From an uncultured Prevotella sp. (GTDB taxonomy: Bacteria > Bacteroidota > Bacteroidia > Bacteroidales > Bacteroidaceae), in NCBI GenBank assembly GCA_944319815.1, contig CALUEX010000048.1, positions 124,001-188,000 of the forward strand: 64,000 bases of DNA. Direction: 5' to 3'. Every line of letters starts with the position of its first letter. The stretch's first letter is position 1. Under the pieces are notes generated by a model that ran no database searches, had not been told where the DNA came from, and saw only the letters and a program-made list of their open reading frames with translations. Positions 18,020 to 27,611 of this stretch are shown here, in pieces. The translations under genes and the position numbers were made by a program.

Positions 18020-18619
18020 TCACCTTTTAACCTTCTCTATAAAGTTTCTAATCATCACACTCCCTGCATCACCACTTTTTTCAGGATGAAATTGCGTGGC
18101 ATAGAAATTATCTTTGTGCAATGATGCGCTGTAAGGCAAAATGTAGTCCGCCGTTGCTGCGGTAGAAGCGCATATAGGCACATAATAACTGTGAACGAAA
18201 TACGCATACACACCCTCAGCCAGCCCATCAAACAGCAGGGATTTCATGTCGTGCAATGAGTTCCACCCCATTGCCGGTACTTTGTCTTCATGTCGTTCTG
18301 GCCTAAACTTCAAGACATCCACATCAAACACACCAAGACAGTCCGTGTCACCTTCTTCCGAATGGCGGCACAACAGCTGTTGACCGATGCAAATACCCAA
18401 GACAGGCTGGCGCAACCCTTTTATTACCGCGTCAAGTCCCTTGCCATGCAAAAATGCCATCGCACTGGCTGCCTCACCTTGCCCCGGAAACACGACCCTG
18501 TCTGCCGACATTATCTGCTTGGCATCGTCTGTCAACGTGGGCTCTACGCCAAGGCGACGCAAGGCATTAACCACACTATACACATTACCTGCATTATATT
18601 TTATAACCACAACATCCAT
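18020..18619 (-). CDS. hisH: Imidazole glycerol phosphate synthase, glutaminase subunit
   Basis: 199 aa class I glutamine amidotransferase. The nucleophile elbow is PVLGICIGQQLLC, and the His-Glu pair lies in ATQFHPEKSG. The N-terminus VVIKYNAGNVYSVVNALRRLG is typical of HisH. It hydrolyses glutamine and channels ammonia to HisF, encoded two genes downstream. It is the first of the his genes in the window and follows purU by 61 bp. Confidence 0.96.
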   Translation of the reverse strand: MDVVVIKYNAGNVYSVVNALRRLGVEPTLTDDAKQIMSADRVVFPGQGEAASAMAFLHGKGLDAVIKGLRQPVLGICIGQQLLCRHSEEGDTDCLGVFDVDVLKFRPERHEDKVPAMGWNSLHDMKSLLFDGLAEGVYAYFVHSYYVPICASTAATADYILPYSASLHKDNFYATQFHPEKSGDAGSVMIRNFIEKVKR

Positions 18620-18680
18620 CTCTTCCTCTTATTTAATAAGTCCTTGAACGGGCTTGGAAAGACACCGCCGATTACGTCAC

Positions 18681-19544
18681 TTAACTAAATATTATCGTCT
18701 TGTTATTGTACGTCAATATCTTTCGTTCGATATGCTTTGTAACGGCTCGGCTCAAGACTATCTTCTCCAAGTCGCGTCCTTTCAGCACAAGGCTTTCAGG
18801 CGTGTCCTTGTGAGATATTCTCACCACGTCCTGCTCTATTATCGGACCAGCGTCAAGTTCCGTTGTCACATAATGGCTCGTAGCCCCTATTATCTTCACA
18901 CCGCGCTCCCATGCCTGGTGATACGGCTTAGCACCGATAAACGCGGGCAGGAACGAGTGGTGGATGTTTATTATATGGTGCGGATAGGCAGCTATCATCT
19001 GCTCACTTATTATCTGCATATAACGGGCAAGTACAATGAAGGTCACCCTTTCCTTTTTCAACAGCTCCATCTCGGCCTGTTCCACATCGGCCTTGTTTGA
19101 ATGGTCTTTCTTTATCGACCACACGTAGTAAGGTATGCCGAACTGCTCCGCCACATAGCGCAAGTCTTCATGGTTGCTAACGATACAAGGTATCTCAACG
19201 TTCCATTCACCTGCGTTATACCGTGCCAAGAGGTCATACAGGCAGTGGCTCATCTTGCTAACGAAGATTGCCATGCGCGGTTTCACGTCGTTAAAGTAAA
19301 GGTTGAACGTCATGTCATATCTTTTTGCATATAGTGTCTGGAAATATTCACCCAGTTTCTCGCGTGGGATAACGAAACCGTCAAGCTCCCACTCAAGCCT
19401 CATGAAGAACATCCCGTCTTGGCGGTCTACATACTGGTCAAGATACACAATGTTTCCATTGTTGTCCGTTATGAATTTTGTTATCTCCGTTATTATCCCT
19501 CGCTTGTCAGGACAGTGAAGCAGCAATATCGCAGTTGGTCTCAT
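18681..19544 (-). CDS. purU: Formyltetrahydrofolate deformylase
   Basis: 287 aa. The N-terminal ACT domain (AILLLHCPDKRGIITEITKF) is followed by a formyltransferase-type catalytic domain with ARYMQIISEQMI, NIHHSFLPAFIGAKPYHQA and the active-site Asp in TTELDAGPIIEQD. The enzyme hydrolyses 10-formyl-THF to formate and THF, balancing one-carbon units for purine synthesis. HisF releases AICAR, whose formylation uses 10-formyl-THF, so its position ahead of the his genes is sensible though not proof of coupling. A TACTTTTG -7 motif lies about 40 bp upstream. Confidence 0.95.
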   Translation of the reverse strand: MRPTAILLLHCPDKRGIITEITKFITDNNGNIVYLDQYVDRQDGMFFMRLEWELDGFVIPREKLGEYFQTLYAKRYDMTFNLYFNDVKPRMAIFVSKMSHCLYDLLARYNAGEWNVEIPCIVSNHEDLRYVAEQFGIPYYVWSIKKDHSNKADVEQAEMELLKKERVTFIVLARYMQIISEQMIAAYPHHIINIHHSFLPAFIGAKPYHQAWERGVKIIGATSHYVTTELDAGPIIEQDVVRISHKDTPESLVLKGRDLEKIVLSRAVTKHIERKILTYNNKTIIFS

Positions 19545-20046
19545 TAGCCTTAATCATTTTTACCTTTTACAATTTTACTTGCAAAAGTATAAAAAAACTT
19601 CGGATTATCAGCATTTAAGTCTTGTTTATTTTAATTATTGACTCAAAATGACAATACTAACCACTAAGACGCTGACATTTGTCAAATTTGAGCACTGCTC
19701 TATGCACTGCTGATATTGCTTTTTCCCATAACGTCCAACATTCACGGCAACCTTTTCTCTGAGCTCTCCATACCCATCATATAATATGTAAGGGAACGAA
19801 TTACGCCCAGCTTTTCAACGTGTTATGCAAAGATAACGCAAAAGTCTCAAACCTGCAAGAATAAAAGTGAATAAACGCAAACCAAGCATAAATGTACACA
19901 GACAAAAAATATGAATATCCGCTATCATTCTAATATTGCCCAATACATATAAACTGGACGTGCATATGTCTTAAACTCCTTAGCAACCGCAAGAAGCGAA
20001 AAACCACTTTAACTACTAATGAATGGGAGCTTTGCGGGCATTTATT
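19545..20046. other. Gene-free intergenic region between purU and the pectate lyase
   Basis: No coding frame. A minus-strand TACTTTTG -7 box (19582-19589) probably serves purU, but no TTTG is seen at the right distance. The remainder is AT-rich with nothing recognisable. Confidence 0.5.
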
Positions 20047-20085
20047 CAAAAAAAATCGGGCGCGTAATATAAATACGCACCCGAT
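20047..20085 (-). terminator. Intrinsic terminator of the pectate lyase gene
   Basis: On the minus strand ATCGGGTGCGTA pairs with TACGCGCCCGAT (one G-T pair) around a short AT loop and is followed by eight T. It lies about 27 bp past the stop of the pectate lyase. Confidence 0.85.
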
Positions 20086-20111
20086 ACAAAGATGATTAGT
20101 ATTGATTTAAA

Positions 20112-23100
20112 TTATTTTCCTGCCGGGACAAGCTCGATGAGGTAAATCTGTGTTTCCTTTGAGCCGCGAGTTATGTTGTGGTCTCCAGCTTCAACCGACG
20201 TAGTGGCAACAAAATAGTTGTCATTTGCTACACCTTCTATTTTCACATCATCAACTTCAATATCCGCCGGGTCTTTCTCGGCCTTGGTGAAATAAATGTT
20301 CAGCGTCATGGTAGCGTCAATGCTGAAAGCAATATTTGTCGCACTCTCCATCTTCACACCGTTTGTATATGTAACGCCGCCGACTGTCACTGGGCCGTTC
20401 TTGCTCGTCCAGCTCGGCTCGGCACCGTCTTTTGTGGCTACGAACATTGAATTTGATGCCGCCTTGCCGTCGAAATTGCAAGTGATGATTTCACCTGTCG
20501 CAGGAGTGTCAGGGTTTTCATCTTCACCTTCACCCGGATTTGGGTCTACGGGCTCTTCCTCATCACCCTCGTCAGGATTGGTGGTTTCACCCCCGTCCTT
20601 GCTTTCAAGGGCTACATAGAAGAGACAAGTCTCTACGCTGCCACCTTTTGTAATAGTGTACGACGTTCCGGCCTTCACATCCACTGTTATAATATAGCCG
20701 TCACCAGAGGCGGTGGCTACACCTGCAATGTCTTCACCGTTGACAGCCAAGCCTATTTCACCGTCAGAGTAATCGTCACGCTTGTCAAAATAGAGAGTCA
20801 TTGTCATATCTTCGGTAGGGGTAACCGTAAGCTCACCTGACGAGTTCATCTTCAGGCCTTCGCTGTAAGCCGTACCGTTGATTGTCATGGTTCCGCTCTT
20901 GTCAGCCTTTGCAGGTGAAGAACCTTCTGTAAATATGCCAGCATTATTGCTCTGAAGTTTACCACCTACAAATAAAGCGTAAATGTCGCCTTCGGTAACA
21001 ACAGGTGTTTCGGGCTCGTCCGGGTTATCCTCACCCTCATCGCCACCGGGGTTCGGATTAACCGGCTCGTCACCGCCTTCACCGCCCTGCTCTCCGCTTT
21101 CGGCATTCTCATCACCATAAATACCTACGAGTGAAGTCTTATAATTTTGTATTTTCGACTTCAAAGCTGTATTTACGCCATAATCCGCATCGTCCTTTGA
21201 ATTGTCAAAAGTCCATGTAAAATCGCCATGATTTAAACGGCCAGCACCATAAAAGCCCGTAACTATTGACGGAACATCCGCAGCTGCATCGATGGTGTAA
21301 CCATCAACATAGAATATGCTTGCATTCGTGTCAAAGTTATTATACGACGTGCCACCCTTCTTTGTCTTGACACCACTCGGCACCTGTTCGTTGCGTGACG
21401 TTGCCTCGTATGCGTCAAAATCTACGTTGTCCTCTTGATAAGTAACATACCTAAAGTTGCTTGACTTTTCTGCAAAAACGTTGTTGTAGGACTTGATTAT
21501 ACCTCCATCCTCGCCGCTGAATGTACCGTCATCACCACCTGCGATGTCACTGCCCTGCAATGAAATCATCATCGGCTTGTTCGTGTTACGGAAATAATTG
21601 CCCTCAACAAATATACTTGAGCCGCTTGTAGCACCTACTCCATACTTAGATATACCGTCATAATAGTTATTGTAAACGTGTATTGTCTTTGTCCTTACAC
21701 GAGGCATACGGGAGTCTGCATGGTCGAACCAGTTGTGATGATAGGTTTCATAATTATCGGTAGCCTCACTCTTCATTCCACAAAGAGAACACTTGCCACT
21801 GTCCCAGAAGTGGTTGTAAGAGAACGTGTTGAAAGAACCTTGGTCTTTTGTGTCAAGCGAACCGTCACCCTTAGCCTGGTCGCTGTCACCTCCAACACTG
21901 CCATAGAAGATGTCGTTATTGTGCACCCAGACACGGTAACCTTCTTTCAGCTGTATGCCATCGTCAGCAAACAACATCGTGGCAATGTTGCGTATCTCGA
22001 CACCGCTGACCTTTGAAAGGGTCATGCCCCAGCCGTACCATGTGGCATCGTCACCAATTCCCTCAAACGTCACATTTGCTTCTGTGTCTGCGCCCTTGCC
22101 CTTGAGTTGGAGCGAACCGGCCTCGCCCATCAACTGACCACCGTCAACATCTGAAATCTGGCCGATGAAACGGATTGCAAACGGACGTGTTTCCTTGCCT
22201 TTCTCAAAAGCCTGGAGGATTTCCCCAAGACCTGTGCGCTTCTCAAGACCAGACTTATTGCCGGTATTCATTTCGCACGTAATCGTATTGAAATTATCAT
22301 TAGTGATGTAAAGTACAACGGCATCCTTCTTCAGCGAACCGTCATTGTTATATGCGCCAACTCCTTCAGTGCGGTTAAAATGCGCATAGCCAGAACGGTC
22401 ATAGTTGACAACCGTCATGTTCTCGGCGATGCCTTCAACCCCATTTACTTCATTGCCGTCATTGTCAACAGCCACAACCTTTATTGCGTAATCGTTACCA
22501 GCCACAAGACCTACGATGTCCGCACGGGCGTATGAGCCATAGTCGCGAACAAGCTGCTGGTCTATCTTTGTCCAATCGGCAGCCTTTCCTCCTTTATAAT
22601 ATACATTATAAGAAGCTGCGCCGCTGTATTTCTCCCACTTTGCATAAAGAGACTCTTGCCAGCCCTTAGCTTCAGTTATCTTGATTTCGCCTTCCTGTAT
22701 GTCGCTGTCACCACCTTGCTGCTGAGCCACAGCGAAGTCGATATGGCTCACGCTGCGTGTGTAAGTGTCAACCCAATCGCCGGCAACGGGAGTTACGATT
22801 ACCGTACCTTCCGCCTTATTGAAGGCTATCTTTACGTCGTCCGTGTTATAATACTTGATTTCACCGCCTACCGTAAGACGTACCTGGTTTACTGCTGTGT
22901 TAAGGCTTACCGAATGGTCGTCGGTAACGTCGGGCTGGTCAGGGTCTATAGGCTCGCCGCCACCCTGCTGTGCATCTGAAACAGAAACGCTGTAAATATA
23001 CATACCGCCGACCAATGTCGTAAGTGTGACACTTCCGTCTGCGGCAACCGTACCTGTACAAGTCATTTCTTCTGACGAGATTGCGGCTTCGCCAAATCCT

Positions 23101-23552
23101 TGGGTGCCTGACAAATTAGTGGCATCAAGCCCACGCGCAGTTTCAGACTTACCGGTAAGACACTTAACCGTAACCACCTGACCTGCCTTAAGGCCATTAA
23201 TGGTCATCTGCACGCCTGTGCCATTAAGTTCAAGGCGTGAGCTTCCATAATTACATCTTACCTTGGCTTTGCCTTCTTCTTTTGCGCTCGGTGCACTGGC
23301 TGTAAACGTCAAGCCCTTGGCATAATCAAGCTCCGTGCCATTAGCTACCAGAGGGGCATTCTCCAATGCTCCGCCAATGTAACACCAACGGTCTGCCCCC
23401 AAGAGCCAGTTGTCGGCATCAGCCTGGCAAGCAGTCTTGTCTGCATCGCTCATGGTCGAGAAATCCCATGTTGTCTGTGCGTTTGCACCCGTCGCAAACA
23501 GGGCTACAAACCCTGCCAGCAACATATATAATAATGTATTTATCTTTTTCAT
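20112..23552 (-). CDS. Secreted multimodular pectate lyase, polysaccharide lyase family 1-like
   Basis: 1146 aa. A Sec signal (MKKINTLLYMLLAGFVALFATGANAQ) is followed by a beta module starting TTWDFS, and a fibronectin III-like region (residues about 295-380, YAKWEKYSGAASYNVYY). The parallel beta-helix lyase core (about 390-700) has IRFIGQISDV, GVEIRNIATML, ADDGIQLKEGYRVWVHNND and HHNWFDHADSRMPRVR, the PL1 catalytic-site block with its Arg. Acidic Pro/Glu/Asn linkers then separate two about 110-residue C-terminal modules related to each other (GDIYALFVGG..., GEIITCNFDG...). It would cut pectin or pectate by beta-elimination outside the cell. The upstream neighbour (4 bp) is a tiny secreted protein, and a strong terminator follows. 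Confidence 0.88.
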   Translation of the reverse strand: MKKINTLLYMLLAGFVALFATGANAQTTWDFSTMSDADKTACQADADNWLLGADRWCYIGGALENAPLVANGTELDYAKGLTFTASAPSAKEEGKAKVRCNYGSSRLELNGTGVQMTINGLKAGQVVTVKCLTGKSETARGLDATNLSGTQGFGEAAISSEEMTCTGTVAADGSVTLTTLVGGMYIYSVSVSDAQQGGGEPIDPDQPDVTDDHSVSLNTAVNQVRLTVGGEIKYYNTDDVKIAFNKAEGTVIVTPVAGDWVDTYTRSVSHIDFAVAQQQGGDSDIQEGEIKITEAKGWQESLYAKWEKYSGAASYNVYYKGGKAADWTKIDQQLVRDYGSYARADIVGLVAGNDYAIKVVAVDNDGNEVNGVEGIAENMTVVNYDRSGYAHFNRTEGVGAYNNDGSLKKDAVVLYITNDNFNTITCEMNTGNKSGLEKRTGLGEILQAFEKGKETRPFAIRFIGQISDVDGGQLMGEAGSLQLKGKGADTEANVTFEGIGDDATWYGWGMTLSKVSGVEIRNIATMLFADDGIQLKEGYRVWVHNNDIFYGSVGGDSDQAKGDGSLDTKDQGSFNTFSYNHFWDSGKCSLCGMKSEATDNYETYHHNWFDHADSRMPRVRTKTIHVYNNYYDGISKYGVGATSGSSIFVEGNYFRNTNKPMMISLQGSDIAGGDDGTFSGEDGGIIKSYNNVFAEKSSNFRYVTYQEDNVDFDAYEATSRNEQVPSGVKTKKGGTSYNNFDTNASIFYVDGYTIDAAADVPSIVTGFYGAGRLNHGDFTWTFDNSKDDADYGVNTALKSKIQNYKTSLVGIYGDENAESGEQGGEGGDEPVNPNPGGDEGEDNPDEPETPVVTEGDIYALFVGGKLQSNNAGIFTEGSSPAKADKSGTMTINGTAYSEGLKMNSSGELTVTPTEDMTMTLYFDKRDDYSDGEIGLAVNGEDIAGVATASGDGYIITVDVKAGTSYTITKGGSVETCLFYVALESKDGGETTNPDEGDEEEPVDPNPGEGEDENPDTPATGEIITCNFDGKAASNSMFVATKDGAEPSWTSKNGPVTVGGVTYTNGVKMESATNIAFSIDATMTLNIYFTKAEKDPADIEVDDVKIEGVANDNYFVATTSVEAGDHNITRGSKETQIYLIELVPAGK

Positions 23553-23556
23553 GGCA

Positions 23557-23931
23557 TCACTTGATTACTTGTTTCTTACCGTTAACAATATATAGACCCG
23601 CCGGCAGACCTTCCGTAGACGTACCAACATATTGGCCACTGATTGTATAAACACGCTTTACGACATCGGTGCTTTCCGCCCCTACTTCCGTGATGCCTGC
23701 AGGCGTATCGTCATTGCTATAGGCAAGGTCAATACTTACAAGCGACATATCCTCCGTCATGGGAGCAGCGCCGTCCAACTGCATGAGTACATCGTCACCC
23801 GAGAATGTCAACTCTGTGACAAAACCGCTAATTGGCGAGCCGTTAACGTACACAGTTTGTTCCGTGTCCGCATAGGCAAAGCCTCCTGATAGCACAGCTA
23901 ACAGGAAGGCGAACAAAGCCTTCTTTTTCAT
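23557..23931 (-). CDS. Short secreted protein with a sorting-tag-like C-terminus
   Basis: 124 aa. A Sec signal (MKKKALFAFLLAVLSGGFAYA) precedes about 70 residues of beta-rich sequence (VYVNGSPISGFVTELTFSGDDVLMQLDG) and a C-terminal segment VKRVYTISGQYVGTSTEG with LPAGLYIVNGKKQVIK. That ending is the common Bacteroidetes tail seen on many large secreted enzymes, related to type IX/Por sorting domains. Here it is almost the whole protein. It precedes the pectate lyase by 4 bp, and the lyase lacks such a tail. A TATCTTTG -7 box lies about 40 bp upstream at 23969-23976. Function unknown. Confidence 0.75.
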   Translation of the reverse strand: MKKKALFAFLLAVLSGGFAYADTEQTVYVNGSPISGFVTELTFSGDDVLMQLDGAAPMTEDMSLVSIDLAYSNDDTPAGITEVGAESTDVVKRVYTISGQYVGTSTEGLPAGLYIVNGKKQVIK

Positions 23932-24143
23932 AGTTAAATTTGTTTTTTGTTTGTAGATTAATTCATGGCAAAGATAGGGAAAAACTTTGAAAAATGATAA
24001 TAAAACAAGAAAAATTTATTATTATTTTTATAAATAGTCATAATATCCATGTTTTTAACACAAACCGGGCATCACCGTGCCTCGTCCGCCTTTTTGACCG
24101 GCGCAATAGTAGACAATGGTTTCAACCCTGCGGGCAAAATGAA

Positions 24144-24310
24144 TATAAGCCCGTCCTTAGTCTACCGTGCAGCCGGAAAAAGCCATGCATACACCGATTG
24201 AAAAAGGACGGACTTATATAAAACAAAAATTGATTGTCTCACGACAACCAATCTTTTATTAACCTTAATAATCTAATACCATGAAAAACACGATGCAAAG
24301 GTATGAATAA
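24144..24310 (+). promoter_or_regulatory. Orphan structured leader with a nine-codon ORF
   Basis: Two hairpins lie in tandem: a 16-bp inverted repeat with one mismatch (24144-24159 with 24204-24219), and ATTGATTGTC/GACAACCAAT (24229-24252) followed by TTTTATT. After it comes AATACC and a mini-ORF ATGAAAAACACGATGCAAAG... encoding MKNTMQRYE (24281-24310). The layout is that of a regulated leader and start region, but the expected long gene is absent; the next gene is on the opposite strand. Confidence 0.45.
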
Positions 24311-24351
24311 ATCTCATATCTGCAAAATATTCGAATGGAAATATCTTATTT

Positions 24352-24999
24352 TTAACACAATCTAAAAGTTTTACCGTTCCATTTAAAAGATTTTTGCTTA
24401 ATTATCGCTTTCATGTCATTTTGGACTTGTTTTGTAGTGAACGGGATGCCTAGTCCCAGAGTGAGAACCTCGCCCTTGGCGTCAAAACTCGCATTGACGA
24501 TTACAGGTTCAATGTTTTTCAACAATTCGCCATACCTTGCCTCGGCCATGGTGTCGGGGCGCACTGTAAGTGAAGAAAGCATGGCACCTGCATCACGCAT
24601 ATCGGGCAAGCCGAAATCACCGTCAAGCTCATTCCAACCTACCGTGTAAAACCTCACTTCACTCTCAGCCACGGGCGACGTGATCGTCTTCACAACACAT
24701 ATTATCTGCGTGGTGTCACCTGTAGAAAGCAGCTTTACTTGCAACATGGAACTTTCACTCAGCTCCATACGTGCAAAATCATCACTGACAGTCCATATCC
24801 GCATTGTGCCGTTAAGGGAATTTTTAATTTCCAACGAATCATTTTCACTGGAAAACCTACCTATCTCATCTCTACGGTCGTCGTCAATGTATGGTACAAT
24901 CTCCTTGGGAATTGTACGTAGCACGTTAGTTACCGTCACTTTTGCCATCGTTGACATACATATAAATAAGGTGGCAATAAATATTATCAATTTCTTCAT
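24352..24999 (-). CDS. DUF3256 family secreted protein
   Basis: 215 aa. A Sec signal (MKKLIIFIATLFICMSTMAK) precedes a Bacteroidetes-specific domain that I recognise as DUF3256. VLRTIPKEIVPYIDDDRRDEIGRF near the N-terminus and MKAIIKQKSFKWNGKTFRL at the C-terminus are characteristic. It is probably a periplasmic beta protein; no catalytic motif is visible and no function is known to me. It lies 77 bp downstream of the phenylacetate-CoA ligase gene, and the two are probably co-transcribed. Confidence 0.8.
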   Translation of the reverse strand: MKKLIIFIATLFICMSTMAKVTVTNVLRTIPKEIVPYIDDDRRDEIGRFSSENDSLEIKNSLNGTMRIWTVSDDFARMELSESSMLQVKLLSTGDTTQIICVVKTITSPVAESEVRFYTVGWNELDGDFGLPDMRDAGAMLSSLTVRPDTMAEARYGELLKNIEPVIVNASFDAKGEVLTLGLGIPFTTKQVQNDMKAIIKQKSFKWNGKTFRLC

Positions 25000-25076
25000 G
25001 ATTCTCTAATTACATAAAAACACTAATATACGAAAAAACTTCCAACACGTCCCTTCAGGTTCAGCATAGGCTTATG

Positions 25077-26393
25077 TCACCTTCGCAAGTCTTTCACCCT
25101 AACGGCCTTTCCGTCACTTGTTGGCAACGAACCTTTTTTCACCAACCTCACTTTGGGCGTAAGCAGGATTTCGTCTTTCAGGGCTCGCTGTATGTTTCTC
25201 GTCATGTTTTGCAACTCGGGAAAGACATCCGTCTGCATATCGTCAAGCTCCACTTCGACAGTCATCAAGTCTGCATCCCCCACTGTCTCAAGCACTATAA
25301 GATAATTTGAGCCCAAACCAGGATATTGAGCCAGGATTTTCTCCACCTGCATCGGGAACACGTTGACGCCCTTGATTATGAACATATCGTCTGTACGCCC
25401 CTTGATGCGGTCGATGCGCCTATGCGTCCTACCGCACGAGCATTGGCCGGGGATAATGCGCGTAAGGTCACGGGTGCGGTAACGGATTATCGGCATCATC
25501 GTTCGGTCAAGCGTGGTAAGCACCATCTCACCGTATTCTCCGTCGGGCACGGGTTCAAGGGTGTCAGGGTCTACTATTTCTACGATGTAGTTGTCCTCCC
25601 AAAGGTGCATCCCGTCTTGACGTTTGCACTCAAAGGCAACACCCGGCCCATTCATCTCCGTCATGCCGAAACTGTTGTACGCCTTGACACCGAGCAGTTG
25701 CTCTATACGCCGTCGTTGCTCCTCCGTGTGCGGCTCTGCACCAATAAACAGGGTACGCAACTTTGTGGAACGCGGGTCGATGCCTTCTTCACGGAACACC
25801 TCGGCCAACCTTACGGCATAACTCGGAATGGCATGGAGGCAGGTGGTGCCGAAATCACGGATAAACATAATCTGCCTCTTGCTATTACCGGCTGCAGCCG
25901 GCACCGTGGTTGCCCCCAAACGCTCAGCGCCGTACTGGAAACCAAGACCGCCCGTAAACATCCCGTAACCGGAACTATTCTGGAACACATCCGTATTACG
26001 GCAGCCGACCATATACATATTCCTTGCCACCATGTTGGCCCAAGAGTCAATGTCGTGACGTGAATACACGACGACGGTAGGATGCCCCGTTGTCCCGCTT
26101 GACGAGTGGATGCGTATGGCATCTTTCATATCGCCGCCTACCAAGCCAAAGGGATAATTATCACGTAGGTCTTGCTTCGTCGTGAAAGGGAACCTCCTAA
26201 TATCGTCAACGCTCTTTATTGCCTCAGGCGTTATGCCATGTTCACGAAGCCTACGCCCATAAAACGGTGAACGCAACGCTATCTCGACAGTGCGCCGTAG
26301 CTTATCGACTTGCAACTGCCGCAACTCGTTGCGCGGCATGGTCTCTATTTCCGGCTGCCAATATTCTCCATCCATATTCGTTCCAGTTTTCAT
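25077..26393 (-). CDS. paaK: Phenylacetate--CoA ligase
   Basis: 438 aa of the adenylate-forming superfamily. The P-loop-like motif reads SSSGTTGHPTVVVYS, with GAEPHTEEQRR and YNSFGMTEMNGPGVAFEC as the ATP and acyl sites, YRTRDLTRI for ribose binding and a C-terminal domain RTDDMFIIKGVNVFP. It activates phenylacetate or other aryl acids with ATP and CoA. In gut Bacteroidales such ligases act in aromatic amino-acid fermentation. The start could be MKTGTN (26393) or, more like the family, MDGEYWQPEIE at 26375. Confidence 0.93.
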   Translation of the reverse strand: MKTGTNMDGEYWQPEIETMPRNELRQLQVDKLRRTVEIALRSPFYGRRLREHGITPEAIKSVDDIRRFPFTTKQDLRDNYPFGLVGGDMKDAIRIHSSSGTTGHPTVVVYSRHDIDSWANMVARNMYMVGCRNTDVFQNSSGYGMFTGGLGFQYGAERLGATTVPAAAGNSKRQIMFIRDFGTTCLHAIPSYAVRLAEVFREEGIDPRSTKLRTLFIGAEPHTEEQRRRIEQLLGVKAYNSFGMTEMNGPGVAFECKRQDGMHLWEDNYIVEIVDPDTLEPVPDGEYGEMVLTTLDRTMMPIIRYRTRDLTRIIPGQCSCGRTHRRIDRIKGRTDDMFIIKGVNVFPMQVEKILAQYPGLGSNYLIVLETVGDADLMTVEVELDDMQTDVFPELQNMTRNIQRALKDEILLTPKVRLVKKGSLPTSDGKAVRVKDLRR

Positions 26394-27131
26394 TACACTG
26401 CGCTACACGGTATTGACGGCCAAGCCTTAACATAACAAAGAATTAAGCCGCAAAGCCATAAAAACCGCACAACCGTAACTTTTTCAACGTGCAATATTAC
26501 GATTTTATTTTGACATAGGCAATTAAAAACCAACTTAACTGAACATAAACATCAATATTATTGTTAAATATTACAAACATAGTTATCGTGTGAAATATTA
26601 TTTGACGCATCGAGAAGGTCGTCGGCCAAGTTAACGGCTGAGTTGCAGCCGAATTACTCCATTTTTGCAGATATTACATAAACGCCTGTAAACCAAAGTT
26701 TTAAACCACGAACAGATTTAGACTGAACACTATCAAAACAACAAAACAGGTGAATTTATGCCACAATAGGCCGTATTTTACTTTTCTCAATGCCGCAAAA
26801 TGCGATGCAAAAGGTATCCTATAACAAGACAAAAGGGCACGTTTCACAAAACAACAAGCCATAAAAAGCCACAAAGACGACCATCATCAAGACATTTTAC
26901 GACCTTTAACGGCACGGCTGTTCCTATTTTTACGATTTACGGTGTAATAGAAAAAGAAAAGGCGACAAGCACCATCTATATAAATATTGTTAAGCCCCAT
27001 CAAGGCACGTAGCCATTGGCACGATGATTGTTCGAATGTGCGTTTTCCACCGAAAAACACCACCAAAACAAGCGTAAACAGGCCTCAATAATAAAAAATA
27101 TAAAGAATTGGATAAAATTTTGCCAAAAACA
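26394..27131. other. Gene-free region before the tRNA genes
   Basis: About 740 bp without a credible coding frame. One copy of the AAAAGG/CCTTTT dispersed repeat lies near 26806-26850. Nothing else is recognisable before the tRNA promoter. Confidence 0.5.
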
Positions 27132-27163
27132 TTTGTAGGAACAAAAATAAATGCTTACCTTTG
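27132..27163 (+). promoter_or_regulatory. Promoter of the tRNA-Ser/tRNA-Glu unit
   Basis: TTTG (27132-27135), 20 bp, then TACCTTTG (27156-27163), 44 bp before the first tRNA. Good Bacteroidetes consensus. Confidence 0.7.
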
Positions 27164-27207
27164 CAACCGCATTTGAGCGAGAATGCTTCGGTACAATAAA
27201 CCGGAAA

Positions 27208-27295
27208 GGAAGTTTGGGTGAGTGGCTGAAACCAGCAGTTTGCTAAACTGCCGTGCGAGTTTATCGTACCGGGGGTTCGAATCCCCCAGCTTCCG
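27208..27295 (+). tRNA. tRNA-Ser (anticodon GCU)
   Basis: An 88-nt class II tRNA. GGAAGTT pairs with AGCTTCC; the anticodon loop TTTGCTAA gives GCU. It has a long variable arm and the T-arm GGGGGTTCGAATCCCCC. The discriminator is G, and the 3' CCA is not encoded. Confidence 0.95.
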
Positions 27296-27329
27296 CATAC
27301 ATTATGGAGCGTAACAAAATATTCAATAT

Positions 27330-27404
27330 GGTGGATTCATCTAACGGTTAGGATACAAGATTCTCAATCTTGGCATAGGGGTTCGATTCCCCTATCCACT
27401 ACCA
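27330..27404 (+). tRNA. tRNA-Glu (anticodon CUC)
   Basis: Acceptor GGTGGAT pairs with ATCCACT. The anticodon stem-loop CAAGA-TTCTCAA-TCTTG gives CUC, and the T-arm is AGGGGTTCGATTCCCCT. The CCA end is encoded (27402-27404), unlike in the neighbouring tRNA-Ser. Confidence 0.93.
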
Positions 27405-27453
27405 AAGAAGTCATAAGGTTAGTCTCACACGCCTTATGACTTCTTTCTTTTTT
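27404..27453 (+). terminator. Terminator of the tRNA unit
   Basis: AAAGAAGTCATAAGG (27404-27418) and its exact reverse complement (27432-27446) form a 15-bp stem followed by a T-rich tract, directly after tRNA-Glu. Confidence 0.9.
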
Positions 27454-27531
27454 ATACAAATCCACATGATGTAATAAAATGAATGTATTGTTATAACAAT
27501 AACGGATTACATTGCAAACTCCATAAAAATA

Positions 27532-27569
27532 ATAAAAAGTGGTGCAAGGAAATAGTTTCCTTGCACCAC
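27532..27569 (-). terminator. Terminator of the glucan phosphorylase gene
   Basis: GGTGCAAGGAAA, a 3-nt loop, and TTTCCTTGCACC form a perfect 12-bp stem. On the minus strand it is followed by ACTTTTTATTATTTTT, about 43 bp after the stop codon. Confidence 0.88.
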
Positions 27570-27611
27570 CGAACATTGAATGTTTATTATCTTACTGGTT
27601 CGTTGGGACGA

